A stretch of 64,000 nt of DNA from Clostridium magnum DSM 2767 (GTDB taxonomy: Bacteria; Bacillota; Clostridia; Clostridiales; Clostridiaceae). Where the stretch lies: contig NZ_LWAE01000003.1 of the NCBI RefSeq assembly GCF_001623875.1, positions 676,873-740,872 on the forward strand. The letters run 5' to 3'. The translations under genes were made by a program, and so were the position numbers. The notes beneath the pieces were generated by a model. The model did no database searches. It had not been told where the DNA came from and worked only from the letters and a program-made list of their open reading frames with translations. Positions 17,975-25,909 of this stretch are shown here, piece after piece; the stretch's first letter is position 1; each line of letters opens with the position of its first letter.

Positions 17975-18522
17975 AATTTATCCCCCCCTTCAAATATTTT
18001 TCTAAGTTTTACAATACCATTATGAATTCTGCTCTTTACAGTTTTAGGTTCAAGCTCTAACTTTTCTCCAATCTCTTTAAGCGTTAACCCCTCAATATAC
18101 TTCATTTTTATTGCTAGCTTTTGTTCTTCTGATAAGTTTTCTAATTCCTTTTTAACTTCTTTACTGTATATCTTTTCTAAAACTATACTTTCTGTATTTG
18201 TATTAATATCCTCAGCATTTATATTCTCATCTATAGCCAAGTCTTGTGAAAACTTCTTTTCCTTTCTTAAGTAATCAATATAGCAATTTTTCGATATGGT
18301 AATTATGTAAGTCGAAAACTTTGCTTTTCCATGCACATCAAATTTTTCGATATTTCTTATAAGCTTAAGAAAGGTTTCTTGGGTTATATCTTCTGCAACA
18401 TCTTCATTGGCCGTAATTTTAATAAGAAACTTATATACAAAAGGGTGATATTTACTTATGAGTTCTTGAAAAGCTTCCTTATCTCCTACCTGACACCTTT
18501 TAACTAATTTGTCGTCTTCCAT
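17971..18522 (-). CDS. ECF RNA polymerase sigma factor
   Basis: A 183-residue sigma-70 family protein. Region 2 spans about 20-90 (EDITQETFLKLIRNI, FSTYIITISKNCYIDYLRKE), and region 4 spans about 125-178 with the HTH LTLKEIGEKLELEPKTVKSR. It lacks regions 1 and 3, as expected for ECF factors. It is first in a three-gene, translationally overlapping operon with a small membrane protein and a zinc-ribbon membrane protein. Its own promoter (18655-18682) has the same TGCAACC-N15-CGTGTA form as two other promoters here, which implies autoregulation and a local regulon of envelope genes. Confidence 0.93.
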   Translation of the reverse strand: MEDDKLVKRCQVGDKEAFQELISKYHPFVYKFLIKITANEDVAEDITQETFLKLIRNIEKFDVHGKAKFSTYIITISKNCYIDYLRKEKKFSQDLAIDENINAEDINTNTESIVLEKIYSKEVKKELENLSEEQKLAIKMKYIEGLTLKEIGEKLELEPKTVKSRIHNGIVKLRKIFEGGDKL

Positions 18523-18654
18523 ATGTCACCACCTTTTGAAAAACAAAAACACCAAATTTTAGAAAAATATAAAGATATATCCATATTATGATTTATTATA
18601 ATGTTTTTTAATCTTAACTTCTTTGTCATACTGAATTGTATCTATTTTATATAT

Positions 18655-18682
18655 TACACGTAATAAATAAAATTAGGTTGCA
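18655..18682 (-). promoter_or_regulatory. ECF-type promoter B (autoregulatory)
   Basis: Minus-strand TGCAACC at 18676-18682 and CGTGTA at 18655-18660, spacer 15 bp. It lies about 130 nt upstream of the sigma gene start. The -35 overlaps the terminator hairpin of uppP. Confidence 0.8.
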
Positions 18683-18700
18683 ATTCCACAACCTAATTTT
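18669..18700 (-). terminator. Terminator of uppP, overlapping promoter B
   Basis: AAAATTAGGTTG pairs with CAACCTAATTTT, a perfect 12-bp stem with an 8-nt loop, 26 nt beyond the uppP stop. The 3' arm on the minus strand contains the -35 TGCAACC region of promoter B. Confidence 0.8.
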
Positions 18701-18726
18701 ATCAAAAATATTGTACTTGTTTTTTT

Positions 18727-19524
18727 CTATTTTCTTAGAAAATAAATAGCTATAAAAGTGCATCCTGCTATAATTCTATAAATTACAAATATACCAAATC
18801 CCTTGTCTTTTAAATAGTTTAATAAAAATTTGATACTCAAAAATCCAACTACAGCTGATGTTAAGATAGCTATAGCAAAGGATGACATACTGCTAATTGG
18901 AGTATGTACTAAATCTTTTACTTTAAGTAATCCAGCTCCTAAAATAATTGGAGTAGAAAGTAGAAATGAAAATCTAGCTGTTCCTTCTTTTGAAAGACCA
19001 GAAAACAATCCAGTTGTCATAGTGATTCCTGATCGAGATACTCCAGGAATAATCGCTAAAGCTTGTGATAAACCAATCAAAAAACTTCTTTTAAGGCCTA
19101 TATCTTCAACCTCTACCTCACCGTCGTATTTTTTGTTTGCAATGTATAAAATTATACCCATTATAATAAGCATAGTACCTATAAGGCCAAGATTTCTAAA
19201 GGCAGCTTCAGCTTGTTTTTCAAGTAGCTTTCCTATTATTGCTCCAGGTATGCAGGCAATTACTATAAACCAAAATAATTTACCATCTTTAGATTTTGGC
19301 TTAGTAATACCAGAATAAATTAGGTTAATCCAATCCTTCCAAAAAAATGCGATTACCGCAACAAGAGTTCCAAGATGTAGTGCTACGTCAAATGCAAGAC
19401 CAGGATCTTCCCATCCAAATATTTGGGGAATAGCTATTAGGTGGGCTGAACTGGATATAGGTAGAAATTCTCCTATACCTTGAACAACACCATAGATAAT
19501 TGCTTGTATTATTGACATTTTCAT
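18727..19524 (-). CDS. uppP: Undecaprenyl-diphosphatase UppP (BacA family)
   Basis: A 265-residue polytopic membrane enzyme. It carries the BacA/UppP signatures GVVQGIGEFLPISSSAHL near the N-terminus (catalytic Glu and Ser region) and IPGVSRSGITMTTGLF in the second half (Arg and Ser). It hydrolyses C55-PP to C55-P, which recycles the lipid carrier for peptidoglycan and other polymers. Length and motifs are normal, and the start has AGGA upstream. It is a third, structurally unrelated class of polyprenyl phosphatase in the same cluster as the PAP2 proteins. Confidence 0.95.
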   Translation of the reverse strand: MKMSIIQAIIYGVVQGIGEFLPISSSAHLIAIPQIFGWEDPGLAFDVALHLGTLVAVIAFFWKDWINLIYSGITKPKSKDGKLFWFIVIACIPGAIIGKLLEKQAEAAFRNLGLIGTMLIIMGIILYIANKKYDGEVEVEDIGLKRSFLIGLSQALAIIPGVSRSGITMTTGLFSGLSKEGTARFSFLLSTPIILGAGLLKVKDLVHTPISSMSSFAIAILTSAVVGFLSIKFLLNYLKDKGFGIFVIYRIIAGCTFIAIYFLRK

Positions 19525-19701
19525 TCCTCCTAAAGTGAATTTAATGTAATTAAATATATATTATTATGCCTATAGATTAATTTTACCATATATAAACTTT
19601 GCATACAGTTGTTATTATAAATGATGTTTTAAATTCAAAAAAATTTGTTTATACTTTAAATCTACAACGGGAATACTATATCACATGAAGAGGTGGTTAT
19701 T

Positions 19702-20103
19702 ATGGATTACATAGATATAGATAAATTCCTAAATCAGACAGAAGAAGTTCAAAAAACTTTCAAGGATTGGTGGAACCCACAAAGGGGAGATTTGTTTTTT
19801 ATCGATAACTATAAAGAATACAATCCTAATCATTCAATAATTGAAACCAATAGTGATAACACAATTGGATATTGTGATTATGTAGAAGGTTCTTTAGAAA
19901 TATCCTATGTAAAAATAAAAGATATAGAGCCTCTATTTACCGAAGGACAATTAAGAAAGTTTATAGAAGATAAAACAAACAGCCCAGTAATCCCATATTA
20001 TTATTTAGATGAGGGATACATAATTAATAATATAAAGACAGGCAATACTGATCTATTACAGGCATATTGGAAAATAGCTTGTAAAATAGCGGCGAATGAG
20101 TAA
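19702..20103 (+). CDS. Hypothetical protein
   Basis: A 133-residue soluble acidic protein starting at ATG 19702 with AGAGGTGG about 8 nt upstream; an in-frame GTG at 19693 overlaps that RBS. No signal peptide, TM segment or known motif was recognised. Notable segments are FKDWWNPQRGDLFFIDNY and PYYYLDEGYIINN. It stands alone in the opposite direction to its neighbours and ends in a terminator shared with the converging glycosyltransferase gene. Confidence 0.6.
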   Translation: MDYIDIDKFLNQTEEVQKTFKDWWNPQRGDLFFIDNYKEYNPNHSIIETNSDNTIGYCDYVEGSLEISYVKIKDIEPLFTEGQLRKFIEDKTNSPVIPYYYLDEGYIINNIKTGNTDLLQAYWKIACKIAANE

Positions 20104-20127
20104 AACCCATCTGTTTATGATGGGTTT
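20103..20127. terminator. Shared convergent terminator
   Basis: AAACCCATC-TGTTTAT-GATGGGTTT lies between the 3' ends of converging genes and overlaps both stop regions. Confidence 0.75.
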
Positions 20128-21241
20128 AAGTGTTTTCTATATTTAAAATAAAACTCACAATATCTTTTGCAATATTAGGATTACTGTAATTCCTTTGGGA
20201 TCTCCTTATTTCGTTTAATTTTTGTGCATCATTTTCCAGTAAATTGCTTATGGTATTCTTTATGTTTTTAACATTTTCACATACTACCGCAAGATTATAT
20301 TTCTCAGCAAATTTAGGATTTCCTTCTTCCTGTCCGGGCAAAGCACCGGTTATCACCAAAGGTATATTACAAGCTATGCTTTCCATCATAACATTCGGGC
20401 TGCCTCTCGTGAATGCAATATCACAAGATTGCATTAAATCCTGTATGTTATCCATAAATCCATAAATTTCAACCTTATCACCATATTTTTCAACCAATGA
20501 TTCTTCTAATGATTTTTTTAACCTTGTATTTCTGCCCGCAACAATCTTTACAATACAGTTAAAGTTATCTAAAAGAATTTGAGCTATTTTCCTCATATTC
20601 CCTACTCCTTCACCCCCACTCATTATCAAGCATTTTAGTGGGATATCTGTATTATAGGTATTATTCTCTTGATCTTCCTCTATATGCTTATAAAACCTCG
20701 AACGCACAGGAAATCCTAAAACTTTTACTTTATCCTCTGAAACACCGTATTCAATACACTTATTCTTCGCTTCCTCAGTTGGACTTATAATATAACTTGC
20801 CCTAGAGTCTGCCCAAAGTGGATATATGCTTACTAAATCCGCTATCAAGGTAACAAATGGTATATTAATTTTTTGTTCTTTCAAAATATTTATAATTGAT
20901 CCATTAAAATTTGGGTGTACAGTTAAAATCAGATCAGGCTTTACTTCTTCCAATAGCTTTATAAAAGTTTCCTTTACTATTAATTCAATAAATTCGTTAA
21001 CCAATGATGGTTTAATTGCTGATACATCCCATATTAGTTCCCATAAATTTTTTGAAGTTCTAGTTATTGGACCATAGGTCTTGCCTATTTTAAGCAGAGT
21101 TTTCCCACCTAATGAAAAACCATCTACAACATGAACTTTAACCTCTTTATTTTCATTAAATCTTTCTAATAAAGACTCTGTTATGCTTTTATGCCCGTGT
21201 CCTGTATAATCAGAAGAAATAATAAGTATATTTTTTATCAT
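20126..21241 (-). CDS. MGDG-synthase-type glycosyltransferase (GT28, UgtP-like)
   Basis: A 371-residue GT-B enzyme starting at ATG 21241, preceded by GAAAGGAA. The N-terminal domain SSDYTGHGHKSITESL matches the MGDG synthase N-terminal fold that binds diacylglycerol. The C-terminal GT28 domain includes IMSGGEGVGNMRKIAQIL and the donor-site loop GALPGQEEGN. Members such as UgtP transfer glucose or galactose to diacylglycerol on the cytoplasmic face. It adds a third possible glycolipid synthase to the window. No promoter of the ECF type is visible upstream. Confidence 0.85.
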   Translation of the reverse strand: MIKNILIISSDYTGHGHKSITESLLERFNENKEVKVHVVDGFSLGGKTLLKIGKTYGPITRTSKNLWELIWDVSAIKPSLVNEFIELIVKETFIKLLEEVKPDLILTVHPNFNGSIINILKEQKINIPFVTLIADLVSIYPLWADSRASYIISPTEEAKNKCIEYGVSEDKVKVLGFPVRSRFYKHIEEDQENNTYNTDIPLKCLIMSGGEGVGNMRKIAQILLDNFNCIVKIVAGRNTRLKKSLEESLVEKYGDKVEIYGFMDNIQDLMQSCDIAFTRGSPNVMMESIACNIPLVITGALPGQEEGNPKFAEKYNLAVVCENVKNIKNTISNLLENDAQKLNEIRRSQRNYSNPNIAKDIVSFILNIENT

Positions 21242-21475
21242 AATAGCATTCCTTTCATTAATAAGTGTTGAGTCCACTTCAAGATATCTTAGTGATTATT
21301 TTATCCTGAAAATTACCTTATTATGTAGATTAACATAGACTCTATAAGTCTATCATTACAATTTAATAAAGTGTAACTTTATATGTCAGTAAGAAATAGG
21401 CTATAATAAATAAAGCAAAATACTTATTATATATACTATTTTTAAGTTATCGTTAAAAGGAGCTGAAGTTTTTTC

Positions 21476-22873
21476 ATGAACATCACCAATATAAAAATGA
21501 TTTATACCATATTTGTTTTTGTAGCCTTGGCTGCTTTTGACAACATAATAATAGGGTTATTTCCACCACTTTTTTCTTCTATTGCAAAGGACTTAAATGT
21601 AAATTTATCCGCACTAGGAGTTGTTTCAGCAGTTAATATTTTAGTTACATCCCTGTCCTCAATTTACTGGGGCTATCTTGCGGGAAAGTTTAATAGAAAA
21701 AGACTTATTATTATAGGGACTATTTTCTGGTCAATATCAGTGTTTTTAACTTCTCGTTGCAGTAATTATATTCAGCTTTTAGTTTTTCAAATTTTTACTG
21801 GTATAGGACTAGGCTGCATAGCATCGATTGGATTTAGCGTTTTAACTGATTATATTCCACATAAATTTAGAGGAATGCTCCTTAGTCTTTGGGGAATGTC
21901 ACAAGGTTTCGGTGGAATAGCAGGAGCGCTAATGGCTTCACTTATTGCTACTGCTGCGAATTGGAGGAAACCCTTTGAAATTGTAAGTATAATTGGTTTT
22001 TTCCTAATTATTTTATATTTCTTTATAAAAGAACCTACACTAGGTGAATCGGAACCTGAACTACAAGAACTTATTAAAGAAGGCTATGAATATAATTATA
22101 GTATCGAATTCAATCATTTATATGAAATAGCCTCAAAGAAAAGCAATATTTTATTGTTTTTTCAAGGCTTTTTTATGAATATTACAACTGGAAGCTTAAT
22201 ATGGCTGCCAACATTATATATTTCAAAAATTCAGCATCAAGGTTATAGTTCCGGTACAGCAACTATTGCAGCAGGATATCTTTTTGCTCTATTTCAAATA
22301 GGTGGTTTGACATCATCGTTTTTTGGTTATCTTGGAGATGTATTTCAAAGAAAAAGTTACAAAGGAAGAGCATTATTAACTTCATTTTTTGTTTTTATTA
22401 CAATGCCTTTTTATATAGCAATGTTTATAATACCTATGAATAATTTAGCATTACCTAATAATAACAATCCTTCTTTAATTCTTATAAGCTTATTAAAGCA
22501 AATAGTTATGAACCCTTGGATTGCTGGAATGTTTATTTTATCATTTTTAGCTTCTGCCTCACAATCTGCCAATACACCAAACTGGCTTGCACTAATAACA
22601 GATGTAAATCTTCCAGAACACAGGGGAACAGCCTTTAGTGTATCTAATCTTGCTAACAGTTTAGGTAGGACATTAGGAAATGTAGGAATTGGTTATGTAC
22701 TTGCTATTATTTCTATATATAGAGGAGAACCTCAAAACTATATGATTACATTAATAATATTTCAATTGTTTCTTATTCCAGCAGCATATTACTATATAAA
22801 AATGGCCAAAAGTAATATTAAAGATATTAGTGATGTTAAGTCAACTCTTCGTAAGCGTGGAAAGTTAGCTTAA
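21476..22873 (+). CDS. MFS transporter
   Basis: A 465-residue protein with about 12 TM helices. The MFS loop 2-3 motif is GYLAGKFNRKRLI, and GxxxG-rich helices follow (IFTGIGLGCIASIGFSVLTD). The N-terminal half resembles Spinster-like and sugar-phosphate-type MFS members; substrate cannot be assigned. Start ATG has AAAGGAGCTG about 10 nt upstream. It is oriented opposite to the adjacent envelope genes and is probably an independent unit. Confidence 0.88.
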   Translation: MNITNIKMIYTIFVFVALAAFDNIIIGLFPPLFSSIAKDLNVNLSALGVVSAVNILVTSLSSIYWGYLAGKFNRKRLIIIGTIFWSISVFLTSRCSNYIQLLVFQIFTGIGLGCIASIGFSVLTDYIPHKFRGMLLSLWGMSQGFGGIAGALMASLIATAANWRKPFEIVSIIGFFLIILYFFIKEPTLGESEPELQELIKEGYEYNYSIEFNHLYEIASKKSNILLFFQGFFMNITTGSLIWLPTLYISKIQHQGYSSGTATIAAGYLFALFQIGGLTSSFFGYLGDVFQRKSYKGRALLTSFFVFITMPFYIAMFIIPMNNLALPNNNNPSLILISLLKQIVMNPWIAGMFILSFLASASQSANTPNWLALITDVNLPEHRGTAFSVSNLANSLGRTLGNVGIGYVLAIISIYRGEPQNYMITLIIFQLFLIPAAYYYIKMAKSNIKDISDVKSTLRKRGKLA

Positions 22874-22894
22874 CCCCATTAGAAATAATTTTAA

Positions 22895-23473
22895 TTATCC
22901 TTTCCATACTAGGATTTGATAAAATGTGTCAAAATTTCCTACACAACCGTCTGGTAAAATGATGAAGATTAATTTTGAACATAATATGCCAACTATAATA
23001 CCTGCTATAACATCAGTTGGATAATGTACATACAAATATAACCTTGATAAAGCTATTAAAAATGCTATTGTCATAAATATCAATTTATACTCAGTAAAAT
23101 ACATGGATAACACTTCTGCAACAGCAAAAGAAGATAAGGTATGTCCTGAAGGAAAAGAATAAGATATTGGCTTTGTAATCAAAAGACTAACACTACTTTG
23201 AAGATTACAAGGCCTAACTCGTCTTACTATATGCTTGACTATCCCTTCTCCAATAATTGTACTTATAATTAATGTAAGTATTACTATATCTCCAATTAAT
23301 CTATATGGTTTGTCTAATAATAAAGCAACAGCCATCATAATCCAAATAAATCCCAAGTTTCCCATGGCTGTTATTATAGGCATTAATATATCTAAATACT
23401 TATTTTGTACATACTTCTTAATAGCACATAGAATATAATTATCAAGTTTCTGTATTAGGGATACCATCCTCAT
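22895..23473 (-). CDS. PAP2-family phosphatase (paralogue)
   Basis: A 192-residue membrane phosphatase with PAP2 motifs KHIVRRVRP, PSGHTLS and SRLYLYVHYPTD. ATG 23473 is used because GGAGGTAACA precedes it; the start then overlaps the end of the DedA gene by 32 nt. It is last in the deacetylase, DedA, PAP2 operon behind ECF-type promoter C. It is the closest relative of the PAP2 protein at 16004-16579. The pairing of a DedA flippase with a C55-PP phosphatase fits lipid-carrier recycling. Confidence 0.88.
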   Translation of the reverse strand: MRMVSLIQKLDNYILCAIKKYVQNKYLDILMPIITAMGNLGFIWIMMAVALLLDKPYRLIGDIVILTLIISTIIGEGIVKHIVRRVRPCNLQSSVSLLITKPISYSFPSGHTLSSFAVAEVLSMYFTEYKLIFMTIAFLIALSRLYLYVHYPTDVIAGIIVGILCSKLIFIILPDGCVGNFDTFYQILVWKG

Positions 23474-24116
23474 TGTTACCTCCATTTCTTTTTTCTTTAA
23501 TAAATGTAACAACCGCTGGAATAAGTGAAATTATTATTATAGCTGTCAATACATAAGAAAAATTATGTTTTATAAAAGGTAAATCTCCAAAGAAAAACCC
23601 TCCCCATAAAAATATTGATACCCATACAAACCCTCCCATCACATTATAAACTATAAACTGAAAGTAGTTCATTTCTCCAATTCCAGCTACGAATGGTACG
23701 AAAGTTCTTATTATGGGAATAAATCTTCCTAATACAATAGTCATTGATCCATTTTTCTCATAAAATCTATGCGCTTTATTTAAGTACTCTTTATTTATAT
23801 ACTTTATATCTTCTTTTTCTAAAATCTTATTTCCAATCTTTTTCCCTATGAAATAATTTACAGTATCACCAACTACTGCGGCAATATAAAAAACAATAAA
23901 TAAAATGAAAATATCAATTGATCCCATAGCCGCAAGTGCTCCTGCAGCAAAGAGAATTGAATCTCCAGGTAAGAATGGGGTGATTACCAGTCCAGTTTCA
24001 CAAAATATAATTAAAAATATAATAGCGTATGTCCATATTCCGTAGTTTTGTAATATTACATTTAAATATTTATCAAGATGTAGTATTACATTAATTAAAG
24101 TTCCTACAATACTCAT
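23442..24116 (-). CDS. DedA-family membrane protein
   Basis: A 224-residue protein with the DedA signatures FCETGLVITPFLPGDSILFAAG and GRFIPIIRTFVPFVAGIGEM and about five TM or re-entrant segments. DedA proteins translocate undecaprenyl phosphate back to the inner leaflet. It is the middle gene of a three-gene operon and is 35 nt after the deacetylase stop. Unlike the DedA-PAP2 fusion at 13985-15277, it is a stand-alone domain of normal length. Confidence 0.9.
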   Translation of the reverse strand: MSIVGTLINVILHLDKYLNVILQNYGIWTYAIIFLIIFCETGLVITPFLPGDSILFAAGALAAMGSIDIFILFIVFYIAAVVGDTVNYFIGKKIGNKILEKEDIKYINKEYLNKAHRFYEKNGSMTIVLGRFIPIIRTFVPFVAGIGEMNYFQFIVYNVMGGFVWVSIFLWGGFFFGDLPFIKHNFSYVLTAIIIISLIPAVVTFIKEKRNGGNNEDGIPNTET

Positions 24117-24151
24117 ATTTTTCTCCCTTCATTATTTAAATCTTTCTAAAT

Positions 24152-24835
24152 TTACAAATCACTAACAAGAATAAAATGATAGCCTTTTCTTTTAAGAAGA
24201 GGCAAAACAGTTTTAAGAGCTGTTATTGTTCTGTTAGGTGAATTTTTTGAACCTCTACTATCATGCAGCAATATAATATCCCCAGATTTTATATTATTTA
24301 TAAGCCTTTTTCTTATATAATCTTCAGTTACCCACCTACTCCAATCCATAGCATGGATTGACCAAAGAACAATTTTTAAATTATACACTTTAGCATAATG
24401 ATATGTTAGTGGATTAAATATTCCCCATGGGGGCCTAAAAAATTTAATCTTCACCCCTAACTTGTTCATAATATTTACAGATTTAAAAAAATCTTTTCGA
24501 GTTTGATCTGGTAATGAAAAAATTGCATTCTTATGTCTTAAAGAATGAAGTCCAATATAATGCCCTTCGCTTCTAATACGATTAATTATATCTGGATACC
24601 TTTGTGCATTTTCTGCAAGAACAAAAAACGTGCATTTCACACCATTTGTTCTAAGCACATCTAGAAGTTTTGGTGTATACCGAGGATCAGGCCCATCATC
24701 AAAAGTTAAAGCAATAACTTTGTCTTTTGTTGGAGCTGTTTTGATTACCTTATTTGAAAAACTCCTATAATACAAACTTGGTAATACAGCATAACCTAAA
24801 ATTATAGGAAATATATCCCAGTACATATTACTCAC
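24152..24835 (-). CDS. Polysaccharide deacetylase (NodB domain), membrane-anchored
   Basis: A 227-residue protein with one N-terminal hydrophobic segment and a NodB domain. Motif 1 is ALTFDDGPDP (catalytic base and metal Asp), motif 2 is GLHSLRHK (with serine in place of the first metal-binding-type histidine context H-S/T-xx-H), motif 3 is FRPPWG, and motif 5 is DIILLHDS. Probable substrates are peptidoglycan or a secondary wall polysaccharide. It is the first gene behind ECF-type promoter C. Deacetylation commonly gives lysozyme or antimicrobial resistance, consistent with an envelope-stress regulon. Confidence 0.88.
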   Translation of the reverse strand: MSNMYWDIFPIILGYAVLPSLYYRSFSNKVIKTAPTKDKVIALTFDDGPDPRYTPKLLDVLRTNGVKCTFFVLAENAQRYPDIINRIRSEGHYIGLHSLRHKNAIFSLPDQTRKDFFKSVNIMNKLGVKIKFFRPPWGIFNPLTYHYAKVYNLKIVLWSIHAMDWSRWVTEDYIRKRLINNIKSGDIILLHDSRGSKNSPNRTITALKTVLPLLKRKGYHFILVSDL

Positions 24836-24907
24836 CTATCCTTTTAATCAATTATGTAAAATTAAGCTAGTTGCTTATATGATATTTTGACCTTTGTTTC
24901 TGTTAAT

Positions 24908-24935
24908 TACACGGTAAAAGAAAAGTTAGGTTGCA
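24908..24935 (-). promoter_or_regulatory. ECF-type promoter C
   Basis: Minus-strand TGCAACC at 24929-24935 and CGTGTA at 24908-24913, spacer 15 bp, about 75 nt upstream of the deacetylase start. Extended identity with promoters A and B includes TTTGCAACCT and CGTGTAAT. Confidence 0.8.
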
Positions 24936-24953
24936 AACAAACCTAACTTTTTG
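24921..24953 (-). terminator. Terminator-like hairpin overlapping promoter C
   Basis: AAAAGTTAGGTT pairs with AACCTAACTTTTT, a stem of about 11-12 bp with T-rich flanks. It is placed like the hairpins at promoters A and B, and the -35 lies in its loop and arm. Confidence 0.75.
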
Positions 24954-25255
24954 TTATTAAATTATATTTTTAATTGCCTCCTGTTATTAATGAACTATTC
25001 TAATCTAAACATATCTTACCAAGTCAACATTAAAATGTGATTAGATAAAAATTAAAAAGTTCTAATTTATTTAGACCTTGTTTTCAAAATAAACGTTTTT
25101 ATTAGCATTATTTTTAAAAACTTTAAAAATAGATGATTTATGTTTTAACACCACATTGTTTAGTTATCAATATTCTCCGTACTTCAAATTTCAATATTTA
25201 TTTCGCTAAGAATTTCACTATAATATCCAAAAATAACACCTTCAAATTATAATAA
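24954..25255. other. Intergenic region without recognised gene
   Basis: Very AT-rich. I see no open frame with a ribosome binding site and no clear promoter or structured RNA. Confidence 0.5.
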
Positions 25256-25274
25256 CCCTGCAGAATCTGCAGGG
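25256..25274 (-). terminator. Perfect GC-rich hairpin, terminator
   Basis: CCCTGCAGA-A-TCTGCAGGG, followed on the minus strand by TTATTATAATTT. It lies 10 nt downstream of the DUF2922-like fragment. Confidence 0.7.
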
Positions 25275-25283
25275 CTATAAAGT

Positions 25284-25469
25284 CTAGGAAATAGTAAATT
25301 CTTGTGATGTTGTGCTGACAACTTTAGCATCTTTTTTACCAAATATTACACCATAGCTAGTTGCAAAGATTTTCTTTTGCACTATAAGATTCATAAGAGT
25401 ATTTACTTCTGCTTGAATAACAGAAGGTTGTCCTGTTGCTTCATCTGCATTAATATTGCCTAAGTTCAA
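25284..25469 (-). pseudogene. C-terminal part of a DUF2922-like small protein
   Basis: About 61 codons ending EVNTLMNLIVQKKIF and KDAKVVSTTSQEFTIS, which resembles the C-terminus of DUF2922 proteins common in clostridia and bacilli. The N-terminal beta strand of the family is missing, and the frame continues upstream from the mntR-like remnant, so a deletion probably fused the two remnants. Function of the family is unknown. Confidence 0.5.
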
Positions 25470-25710
25470 AAATGATTACTCCATACCTTTCATATGTAGG
25501 AGATTCAGTTCACCCAGTTTCTATACCATTCTAATAGTCCATGGAGGATGGATATTGAGGACTTCAGATAATTCAGGGGCTCTTGTAAAGCCTGTATTTG
25601 TTGATAACCTATATATCATTTCAAGGTAATCCTTCATTGATTCTGTAAGTAAGTTATCTTCTTTTTTCATATATTCACTAAAAGTACGAAAATCATTATT
25701 GCTAATAATT
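25470..25710 (-). pseudogene. Truncated, frameshifted MntR/DtxR-family repressor
   Basis: Minus-strand reading gives FRTFSEYMKKEDNLLTES, MKDYLEMIYRLS and LSEVLNIHPPWTIRMV. These match the N-terminal winged helix of MntR/DtxR repressors (FHTFREYM, MEDYLEMIYRL). A TAG interrupts the recognition helix where Gln is expected, and a frameshift precedes YGVIIFE. The metal-binding and dimerisation domains are gone. It is divergent to, and next to, the Mn2+ transporter gene mntH, which such a protein would repress. Confidence 0.78.
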
Positions 25711-25830
25711 TTTCACCTACTTTTAGGGTGCATAGCCCCTTAATAAATTATATGCATACGCGAGAGAAAAAAGTACTGTTCGTGTAACATTTTTATAATG
25801 CTATACATAATTTATATTAGATTAAAAAAT

Positions 25831-25863
25831 TTAGCTTAACCTAAATATATTAGACTAAGTTAA
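25831..25863. promoter_or_regulatory. DtxR/MntR-like operators upstream of mntH
   Basis: TTAGCTTAACCTAA (25831-25844; reverse TTAGGTTAAGCTAA) closely resembles the DtxR-family box TTAGGTTAGCCTAA. A second related site, TTAGACTAAGTTAA, lies at 25850-25863. Both lie 50-80 bp before the mntH start codon. A homologous repressor encoded elsewhere may still use them. Confidence 0.6.
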
Positions 25864-25909
25864 CTATCTATATCTAGGTATTATATTCAATGAAAAAGGT
25901 GGGTTTAAC

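Noticed and set aside
18830..19318. A 162-codon plus-strand frame
   Set aside because: Antisense shadow of uppP.
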